DNA from: Trebouxia sp. TZW2008
Taxonomy: Eukaryota > Chlorophyta > Trebouxiophyceae > Trebouxiales > Trebouxiaceae
Direction: 5' to 3'
Assembly: GCA_002118135.1 (NCBI GenBank)
Contig: BDIU01000366.1
Location: 85,333-149,332, forward strand
Length of the DNA: 64,000 bases
In this document: one piece after another, positions 55,192-64,000 of the stretch
Layout: every line of letters starts with the position of its first letter
How positions within the stretch are numbered: position 1 is the stretch's first letter
Notes under the pieces: model-generated
Database searches by the model: none
What the model was told of the DNA's origin: nothing
What the model saw: only the letters and a program-made list of their open reading frames with translations
Program-made: the position numbers and the translations under genes

Positions 55192-58100
55192 AGTGTCTGA
55201 TCAAAATATCCGCATCAGCACCGGTTACCAGTGGCCAAAGCTTTACAGTCACAGATGTTCTGCTTAACTTCCCCAAAACTGTTTCTACAGCTTGAACTGG
55301 AGCTGCTGCCTGGATGATTGCAGGCAGATCTGATGGAGATCCTTTATAGAACTGCCAAGCAAGATAGTTTGAAAGATGGAGGCATCGCCTTTCAGGGACA
55401 CCCTAAAGTCAAGGCCATCTTTAAGTCATTGGTCAGCAAATCAGTTCAGGTTGATGGATGGCTTTGCATAGCAGTCAAGCAGATGATGCAGATCTGGCAT
55501 GTTGCACACTCAAACCTGCGGTAGATGCTGTGCGCAACACTGCTCAGCACCTTTTGTCAAACTCCATATTTGACCTTGAAGCACAGCTCCATTGCTTGCA
55601 TGTAGCGCACAATCTCAATGTGCCGCCACAGAAGCAATGGCCGCTTGCACGGAGCTCCTGCTGCGTGAGCCACATCACATGCCAGCATGTTTCATATTGT
55701 CTACCACCCTCAAGCTGGGCTAAATATGCATCCCAATCAACTGCATGACCCAACTTGACTTGCTTTGGTCTGCTGCAGGAGGTGGAATCAACCGGTCTCA
55801 GCTGTGAGATCAGAAATCTGCTGAAGGCATATTACACTTCTTTGGGTACATCAGCCAGGTAACTATGTCAGCCCTCCCCAGCACACACACTTGGGCCATC
55901 CCAGTCATTGCATTGCACCGCACACTGTGCCACAGGCACAGCTGCTGATTGCTCATTGCAACCACATTGTTGCTTTCCCAAGCCAACAGTGTGCAATCCT
56001 GACAGGCTTGCAACTTGTATCGTAGCACACATTGCGCTGTCAGTGACATTGGGTGCTGCAGTAGGCAGGCTCTCAACTTTGCCTCACCAAATTGAAATAA
56101 AGTCCATACCCCATGAACATGCACATTGAGTTCACATTCCATTTTGCTGCGCAGCGTGCACTCCTTCAAGGCAACAGAGATCAGAATTGGCAACACTGGA
56201 GACATCAGCGCTGTGGAAGGCAACTGGGTGGACTATGGAAGGCAGCACTTCAGCGTGACTGTATTGGTGTCTGAAGAAGAGCCAGATGCAGAGGCGCCAC
56301 TTCCAGACCTGCTGGACGTGTTCTACAGTATGGAAACATGAGCTGTCACACTGCATGATGTACAAGACAACGCCATGATGGAGCATGTTGCATGCGTGCA
56401 GTGCAAATAATCTGACCAGCCATTTGCATATAGGTTTTAAACACCTCACCACATCACAAAATCTGAGCAGTTGAGATTGTCAGAGTGGCTGTGACCTTGG
56501 TTGTTCTGCTGTTGGGTTGGCTTCTGCTTGTGGCACTGTTGCTCCACAGTCTCTCAGGTGTGCTGGCAGCCCCTTGAGGAAGGTCCTTGACCTAGGCAGA
56601 TACAACATCTTTTCCACATTGCCTGTGATGTGCTGCAGGCAGCATTGCTAGCGCATAGGCCACAGCACTGCCTGGAAATGACTCACGTTTTGGAGGCAAC
56701 TTAATGCCTCAAAAGCTTCTGTATATGGTCTTCATGCAGATGCACACGTGATCTCTCTCTGTCTTTTCTCATCAACTTTGGTGCTTGCAGGCAACATTGC
56801 CAGCGCAGAGGCCAAGGCACTGCCTGGAAATGACTCACGTCATGTGCAACTGAAGCTTTGGCTCAAAGAAGTGCCTGATGTTTTGGTGAACTACTTTGAT
56901 GTTAGTGACAGGTCAGTTGCCATGATCAGCCACAGATTCACCACAACACCTGCCATTGATATGGACTTGACTATGAGTGGCTGTGAGAGGTAATGCACGT
57001 GGCACGAAAACATCAGAAGACCAGCATGCACTGACCCATGTGTGCTGGGCAGCATGACTCACCTGCTTGTGAGCTGTCTCAAGCTCAGGCTGAAGGGGGC
57101 ACACACAGCGTGGTGGTGCAAACACTTTTAGTTGACATGTGTGCATGGCACAAGTGTTTTGGCACCTATTCAAGGGTCTCAAGATGTCTCATGCTGCTAG
57201 ACTCACATTTGCAGTAACACTCTGCTGCAAACAACTGCAATGCCTGCAGGTCCCAATACTTGAGCTTCACTTTCAAGAAGGAAGATTTGGATGTCATTAT
57301 GGCAATCATCAAGAAGGCAAGTGCTCATGAACAATCTGGAAAAGCACATATTCTGGGAATGGCGCTGCCTGCCAGCCAATTATTTACTGAGCAGTCAAAA
57401 GCCTGATAACAAGTTTTACTGCCCTCTGGCAAATGTATGCAAGCGCGTCTGGGTGTTACATTCATGCAAAAGAGGTGAAGGCATCAACAACTGCTTGGAA
57501 ACCTCACAGTGGTGTTGCTCCACAGGTTGCCCCAAACTTGGTCAAACCTCCAGCAGGACACCCAATACATGACAGCCAAGACTCATTCTTTCAGCTGACA
57601 CAGAGACCGGAGCCGCGGGTCAAGATGTCAATGTGAGTTGCACCACATCTGTGTTACTGCAGTAATTGCACACAATTTGCACTAATTTGAACATCAGACA
57701 GCAGCAGATGTCCTCAGTACAGCAGCCAAGCGATGACAATATGTGCAGAGACTGCGTCCTGTTGCACGCTTTGCAGAGTCTAGCTGTTGCATTGAACGAC
57801 TCTTTGAACAGCAAACATTCACCACGACAGACTTGCATCTGCATCTTTTGGCATGATTCTTTTGGGATCCATGCAGGACAATGCAGACGCTGTCTTTGAG
57901 GCCAAGCACCACAGCTGCAGGGCTCCCCAGTGGTCTGCAGAAAGGGGGTCTTGACTTGCAGCCTTCCAGCGTCAAAGCCCGCCCAAGCAGCGCAACCGTG
58001 CAGCAAACCAGGGTGAGCTTTGATGTGCATGCTACAACCTGGACAGTGTCCTGCTGTCTTCTGCACCATGACCATGCCCCTTTTGTGCAATTTGGCGTGT

Positions 58101-59658
58101 GTTGGGGCTGTCACACCCTACCAAACCTCCCCTATAAGACTCCTGAAACATTTTATTTAATTGCAAGCGTCTATCTCAATACAAGCCAGTCTGCACCGGT
58201 CTACCCAAAAACATCTGGCTGACATCTGGGGCCATGACTCATGCAAGCTCTTGTCGTACCTGACACATCATAAGTTCAAACTCTCACAGCACCATGGCAC
58301 CTGTGATGCGCGTGACACCGCCTGCTGCTGTGCAGGGTCAGCAAGGTGCTTCTGGGACAAAGCAACAGGTCAGTGGCCTGAGCTTGCCCAGGAACAGTCT
58401 TTTACAGTCAAGAGGCAACAGGGACACAAGTGCAGGACAGGTACAAAGCCCTGTGGCTCCTGATGATGCCAATGGTGGGGTTATGGTAAACAATGGCTTG
58501 GAGGAACTTCCTGGGTTTGAGCACCAGGTGAGATGCTCTGTGAGTATGCATCACCATGTTGCCAGCCTTTACTTAGTGCAGTAAGTTGGGTTTGCAACGC
58601 ATTATGCCTGCTTCAACACAGCTGACAGTCTGAGGCCATTCATGTGTTCTGCCATGACCACATCAGTCCTGTTTGTTTTGTGAATCTAACCAATGAAACT
58701 CCTGGAAGCAAGCATGAGGTGTTTAAGGCAACTGACGGGGCAACACGTCATGTGCAGGCAGTGACTGCTACTGAGAACCCTTCAGGTCTTAGACACACCA
58801 ACTCACACAGGCCCGAGGCGCTACCAGAGATCAGTCACAGGTCTGACTCATCTTCAGACCCCTCAGAGGAGGTTCTGGATGATCCGACCAATGTAGCCCT
58901 GTCCCAAAGGGCCCCTGGCCTGTCCCAAACTGGCCAGCTGCTAGCCCCACATGGTGATCCCTTACTGATGGCAGTGCAAGGTCAATCGATTGGACAGCAG
59001 CAGCAGGTGCCTGTGGGACCTGTGCTCAACAGGCAGGGAGTATGGATGAAGAAAGGAGGTATACCGCTGCACCCTATATAAGATGATGCAAGCTGTGTAT
59101 CACCAGTATGGCAATCACCCATTATAGTGTGGCACAGCAAGCAAAAGGTATGCATACCAGAGAGCGAAAGACCAGTCCCTCTGCTCTTCTTTCAAAGTTG
59201 CCAAGGGTATATTGCTGCCTCCTGACCATCAGCCAGTTTGACGACAAGTATGGTGTGACAATGCTGTTGCTGTTGAGAGGCTGTGCAATATGCAGCAGAA
59301 GGCAAGGTGTTGTACAAGCTGCAGCTGTTGGCCTTTTTGATGCAGCCTGCATGATTGCTGCATCATGCAAAACAGAGTGTTGAACAACATGCTGTTTGCT
59401 GCAGTCTCAGGACAGTCTGCTGCACCACAACAGCCATCCAGCATCCATAGTGGCCACCTCAAACAGCAGCAAGTCACCAGTACTGCTGAGCCCCTGAGAG
59501 GCAACAGGCAGCAGCCCTCACAAGTGCAAAACAGCCCCTTGTATGCTGAGTCAGAGGGCGATGACAGTGAGTCTAAATCATCTGCTGGAGGGTCAGCAGC
59601 CGTTGATGTTTCACTGCCAGTGAGGCAAGTCAACAGCAGCAAGGCCAAGCGTACTGTA

Positions 59659-59698
<40 letters not shown>

Positions 59699-62600
59699 CA
59701 GAGACTTCAGTAGCACCAAGGCAGACCAGATCTAGTGGGCAACAAGCGAGGCACCTCAAAGATGATCTGACACTACCAAAGGAGCAGCCAGAAGTTTCTG
59801 TGGTGACAAGGCAGACCAGATCCAGTGGGCAGCAAGCAAAGCAAATCAGAGGTGGCAAGATACTGTCAACGACGCCACAGCAACAGCAGCCAGAAGTGTC
59901 TGTAGTCACCAGGCAGACTAGGGCTAGTGGGCAGGCCTCCAGGGCTGCTGCAAAGCCGCCCTCAGGCAGGGCCCAGGGCAAGTCACAGGGCAAGGCCAAG
60001 GCAGCCTCCAAGCAACCTGCAGGCAGACGCAACCAGGCCCCAGCTAATGATGAAGAAGAGGCTGAGGGCTTTGGGCTATTTTCAGCAGATGATGAAGCTC
60101 TTGTGCAAAAGCCACGAGATGACAAGGCGCCTAAGCAGCCAGCCCAGAAGGGCATACAGAATGGCTCAAATGGGCCTCAGCATGTGCAGTCTGAGATGGT
60201 CAGTCCACAGGCTCAGCAACAGAATCAGCAGGCTGGCAGGCAAATTGCCAAAGCTGCTGCTGCTGCTGCTGCTGCTGGTGACCAGCAAGCACAGCAGCAG
60301 GGAGAGCGGCCAGCAAGCACAAAGCAAGGGGCAGCAGACCCAAGGGCAAAGGCAAAAGCCCTGCAGGCAGCTGTAGCTGAGCATGGCTCAGAGAAGGATC
60401 CTGACTGGATGGCCATTGCTGAAAACGTTCCAGGTGGCAAGCAGATGCAAGCTGTGGCTGATGACGCTGCTGATGAGGTACATCCTTCTATTCAAAAGTG
60501 ATGATGTGTTATGCTGCCTAAGGCCCTCAATGTATGTTCATCCAGAAGTCTGCTCAGCAGATGTGCTACCAGCTTTACGGTGTGACAACATCTGTTAATT
60601 GACTTTGTTTTAGTTGTGCAAGGTAGTGCGAAGCAGCGTGGCACCAAGACTGCAGATGTGTACAGCCTATGCATGCACTTGTTCAGTGCTTGCCTCTGTA
60701 GTCTCAAGACTGCAGCTGTGTATGATGTGTGTGTGCTTTGTTAGTGCATGTCTCGGTTTCAATGACCTGCTGGACTGTACAGGAGGAGGGCAGCGCAGCC
60801 TTAAAGGAGCAGCAAAGCAGGCGTGCTAAGCCTCAGCAAGCCAGGCCAAAGCAGAAGAAGCTTTTTGCTGACCCTGGCAGTGATCTGGAGTCAGAACAGA
60901 TCCAGGCTCCTGCTGCTGAGCAGCGCAAGTTCATGAGTGCTAAACAGGCTGCCCAAGCAAAGCTGCAAGCTCAACAAGCTGAGGAACAGGCACAACAGCA
61001 AGCAGACAAGGCACAGGCTAGGAAGCAGCAGCAGCAGCAGCAGCATGCAAAGCCAGTCAGAAAAGACAAACTGCAGCGCAGACTTGAAGAAGAAGCTGAA
61101 CAGCAAGCTGAGCAAACTGCTGAAGAAGAAGCCGGTCAGGAAGCTGAGCAAGATGCTGACCAGGAAAGTGGTGGTGCAGCTGAGCGGGGAACTAAGGAGG
61201 CAGCTGATGATGATGATGTCCCCTCAACATACAACAACATGCCACTGAAGGACAAGAACAGGTCAAAGCTCATGAGTCATGATGACACTGAAGGTACAGT
61301 TAGAGATAAGAAGGGCCCTGCTGTCAAGCAGCAGAACCAGGCAAAGACTCAGCAGCATCAACAGAAGCCGAAGCAGAGGCTGCAGTCACAGCGGGCAGGA
61401 ACACAGAATTTGGAATTTGATCTCTCAGATAATGAGTCAGATGAGTATGAGCCAACTCAGCTAAAAGCAGCTGCCAAGACAGCTGCGAAGACAGCTGCCA
61501 AGAAGAAGGTTGCTGACAGGGCAGACGACCCTCAAACTCACAAGAGGCAGGCTGCAACTAGAAGGGTACAGATCCTACTCGGCGTGCTCTTCCTCTGTCC
61601 GTGTGCCTGCCTGCCTGCCTGTCTATCTGTGTGTCTTTTCATTGTCCAATTTGCCTGCTCCTCAGCCTGCTTGTGTGCTTGCCTACCTGCCGATTTGTCT
61701 CTTCAACTGCCTGTCTATTTGTCTGTTGTTGTTACCTCGTCATCTTTTGCATTGCTGGGCGCTGCCCAGGTTGATGCTGTGCAGTGCCCTAGGGTTTGCC
61801 TGAGGAAAGCCCAACAGGCTCATCAGCAATCCAGCAAGTGCCAGGCAGAGCATGCTGCTGATGCTGGTCAGTCCAATGTTGCCTGACCATCTTTTGCATT
61901 GCAGGGGGCTGCAAAAGATGATGCTGTAAAGCGTGCTAGAGGCAGATCCAGAAAAGCCCAGCAGGCCCAGCAACCAAGGAGGCAAGCGAACAAGCGCAAG
62001 GCAGGGCATGCTGTTGATGCTGCTCACTCTGACATTGCCTGACCATCTTCTGCATTACAGGGCTCTGCCAAGGATGATGCTGTGAAACGCCCTAAAGGCA
62101 GGCCCAGAAAGGACCAGCAGGCCCAGCAGCCAAGGCAGCAAGCAACTAAGCGCAAGGCAGGTCATGCTTCAGATCCTGCTGGTGACGAACAGCCAAAGAG
62201 ACTGGTCAAGCAGAAGACAAAGCAGCCTAACAGGCTACAGAGAGCTGCTCTCATGCCAATAGAGTCAGATGATGATTCAGAGCCTCTGCAGGTGTGGCAA
62301 AGCGTGACCACTCAAATATTGTGCCAAAAAGTGTGTTCCCATCCTTTTGTCCTCAGTGCCGTGTACGAGCACATACTCCTAGTGAGCGCTGATGCAAAGC
62401 GCATGGTGCTCTTGTCACTGTCACACTTTGGAGGGGGAAAATGTCCCAGTCTGACTAGAAAATGGTTCAGATTGGACTGGATACAGTCTTTACTAAACTT
62501 GAGCGCAGGCTGCCAAGAACAAGCACCCATCTGCCCTAAGGGTTGTCCCCACAAGTGGCAAGGCCAATCTGGGTTTACAGCACAACTTGAGCAACGCTGC

Positions 62601-63730
62601 ACCACTGCCAGATGAAGAGCCTGAGGGCTCTGAAGATGTCATGATAAGCTTTGGCCAAGTGCCAGAAGAGGAAGAGCGCGGCACCCCAGCCATGCTGTTC
62701 CCTGCAGCAAGGAGATTCGCACCAAATCAAGGTGAGCGTGTCTGCAATGTTGCCCAAGCATGATGCTGCCTCAGAAGCAGCCAAGCAATCACAACCAAGC
62801 AGCCTTCATCTTCGCAAAGCTTGCAACAAATGATGGAGATGACATAGAGGTTGATCTCGCGTTGCAACAAGCAGCACTGCATCCCACAGACCCTTCCCTG
62901 ATGCTCTGCATGTCAATGCTGATAATCTGAACGGCATCACCGACTGGACGCTGCCCATCCCTGCTCCTGTGCAAGAGGCTCAGATCCATTGTACACTGCC
63001 TTCCTTCCACTGCAGATTACTTAGATGACATGGACATTGACATTGAGCTTCAGCAAGCATTGGTGCAGTCTCGCAGGCCCTCCGTTCCTGCTATGGAACA
63101 TCAATCAATGCTGACCAGCCAAATGTCACTACAGTTAAGCAGCCTACACTTTCTGCAAATTTCCAATGAACGCATCCACTGCAGATGAGGCAGATGACAT
63201 AGAGGTGGATCATGGGCTTCAACAAGCACTGCTGTCGTCTCACGGACTCTCCCCTGCTGCCCTGCACACCAGGGCCAACAGTCTCATGCCTATCAGTGAA
63301 TGAGCAGGCTTTTGCCATCCTTTCTCACAGAAATGGTCGAATACACTTCTGACAATGCAGATGAGGCAGGTGACAACAGGGTTAACCCAGCACTGCTGCA
63401 GTGTTGCAGACCCTCCCCAGCTGCTGTGGACGCCAAAGCCAGCCCTATCAAGGACATCACTAATTGCGAAACCCCTTGTTGTTACAAGACCCCATCTCAA
63501 GCTCACTGCTGATGGCGTTCCTGACACTGCAGACGATGCAGATGACATTGAGGTGGACCTTGGGCTTCAGCAAGCACTGCTGCAGTCTCACAGACCCTCC
63601 CCTGCTGCCCTGCACACTAAGGCTAACACTCTGAAGGACATTACCAACTGGAATTTGCCCATCCCTGTTCCAGTGCAACCTCAGAAGGCCAGGGTCCCAA
63701 CTCCACTGATGGCTTTGGCAGGCAAAGCAG
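53318..63730 (+). CDS. SYCP2-like meiotic chromosome-axis protein, at least 22 exons, 3' end beyond the window
   Basis: Predicted exons: 53318-53438, 53477-53589, 53681-53742, 53809-53946, 54052-54139, 54266-54347, 54574-54658, 54893-55049, 55324-55449, 55779-55858, 56155-56327, 56791-56989, 57250-57320, 57473-57632, 57877-58012, 58336-58527, ~58644-59058 (start uncertain), 59405-60477, 60783-61565, 62061-62291, 62509-62731 and 63533-63730. Residues ~80-330 are armadillo-like helices (LTLQLLVHLLKTIP, RRCIQVLLELTTRSSSNRELL, ADLMEILYRTAK). Next comes a beta-rich segment (VHSFKATEIRIG, GNWVDYGRQHFSVTV, LSFTFKKEDLDVIM) arranged like the Spt16M-like domain of synaptonemal complex protein 2. The tail is long, disordered, Gln/Lys-rich, with a 13-Gln run, an Ala run and an AT-hook (KRPKGRPRK, ~62085). 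SYCP2 organises meiotic chromosome axes. The family call rests on domain order and local resemblance, not on a search; the tail might be a separate gene, but phases connect. Confidence 0.65.
55141..55192. repeat. (CTG)n microsatellite in an intron
   Basis: An interrupted then pure CTG run lies in the intron between the exons at 54893 and 55324. Confidence 0.95.
56632..56703 (+). repeat. Decayed upstream copy of exon 56791-56989
   Basis: The copy starts after TGCTGCAG and shares GGCA.CATTG, CAGCGCA-like text and CACTGCCTGGAAATGACTCACGT with the true acceptor edge, at an offset of ~152 bp. Confidence 0.88.
59655..59950 (+). repeat. Coding CAG run and three in-frame 11-residue repeats
   Basis: A CAG-rich run encoding 13 Gln is followed by three copies of (V/A)(T/P)RQTR(S/A)SGQ about 100 and 110 bp apart. 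Unlike the intronic copies these are inside one open exon, so they are part of the protein. Confidence 0.9.
61733..62190 (+). repeat. Three tandem versions of the AT-hook exon
   Basis: Units of ~155 bp start near 61735, 61888 and 62043, each led by CATCTT(T/C)TGCATT. Unit 2 keeps an acceptor and a readable KRARGRSRK AT-hook but ends in TGA. Unit 3 is the exon used in the model (KRPKGRPRK). Unit 1 is the most decayed. Confidence 0.88.
62830..63680 (+). repeat. Five tandem versions of the DDIEVDLGLQQALLQS exon
   Basis: Units near 62838, 63024, 63186, 63352 and 63533 share GATGACATAGAGGTGGA-like text and CTTCAGCAAGCACTGCTGCAGTC-like text. The spacing is ~165-185 bp. Only the last unit is in phase with the previous exon and open to its donor; the third is open to a TGA at its end. 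Confidence 0.88.
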
Positions 63731-64000
63731 GTACTGTTGCTTAGCAGCTTGACTACTTGGCAGCTCTTGAAGTCACACAGTCTGCATTGTACAAAGTGGT
63801 GGATCTTTATGCTGAAGCCCTAGTTTGTATTTGCCCTATGCAAACTGGAAGAGAGAGAATAATTTTACATGCTTTAGCCAGCCAACAAGGCTGATCACAT
63901 GTGCCACACTGTGGCAATGACTGTATGTTCATGAAATTCAGGCAGTCTATGACATAGTGAAACACCCCCAAATGATCACGTTGCGCAAAAAAAGCGCGCA
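63731..64000. other. Intron or flank at the right edge
   Basis: No further exon is recognisable before the window ends. The donor GTACTG at 63731 implies the gene continues. Confidence 0.5.

Noticed and set aside
59229..60155. Minus-strand 308-codon Cys/Leu-rich frame
   Set aside because: It is antisense to the Gln-rich exon of the SYCP2-like gene; poly-Cys is the reverse of the CAG run.
60950..61250. Second coiled-coil gene in another frame (60937-61248)
   Set aside because: Frame-shifted reading of a GCTGAGCAAG-rich exon. The annotated frame is longer and joins its neighbours in phase.

Overview
This window is nuclear DNA of an intron-rich eukaryote, most likely a chlorophyte green alga, possibly a trebouxiophyte. 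The reasons are: genes split into many short exons with GT..(C/T)TGCAG introns; a RuBisCO-LSMT-like SET protein with a presequence-like N-terminus; a zinc-ribbon array of a type I associate with algae and large DNA viruses; and Gln- and Ala-rich low-complexity tails. There is no operon structure, rRNA, CRISPR array or tRNA that I could recognise. All gene models were spliced by eye and checked for reading phase at each junction, so exon edges are predictions.

Layout. 200-6098(+): coiled-coil protein. 9245-10571(-): zinc-ribbon array protein. 12941-13141(+): small 66-residue protein behind a CpG-rich promoter. 14795-21046(-): half-size ABCG transporter. 21548-24557(+): PWWP-domain protein. 25145-28251(+): 2OG-Fe(II) oxygenase. 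29293-34656(-): second coiled-coil protein. 35080-36559(+): DJ-1/PfpI-family protein whose usual nucleophilic Cys position is Gly. 37414-42522(-): NEDD1-like WD40 protein. 43098-52585(+): SET-domain methyltransferase. 53318 to past the right edge (+): large protein resembling synaptonemal-complex protein SYCP2, with a long disordered, AT-hook-bearing tail. Three pairs are head to head (ABCG/PWWP, coiled-coil 2/DJ-1, NEDD1/SET) and share intergenic regions of about 420-575 bp. The genes form no single pathway. NEDD1 (microtubule nucleation), SYCP2-like (meiotic axis) and PWWP (chromatin) are cell-division or chromatin functions.

Two features run through the whole window. First, most introns and several 3' flanks hold decayed tandem copies of the neighbouring exon edge, including its splice site (period about 60-260 bp, 2-9 copies, more than 20 separate loci). 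This looks like a recurrent process that duplicates exon-intron junctions and leaves the copies to decay as intron. It is the most unusual signal here. Second, CpG dinucleotides are concentrated around start codons and look scarce in introns and intergenic DNA, which suggests cytosine methylation with protected promoters.

Mobile DNA is sparse: two copies of a MITE-like element with pogo/Tc1-style terminal repeats (2851-3021, about 6121-6330) and one short dispersed repeat pair (5724-5819, 11140-11236).
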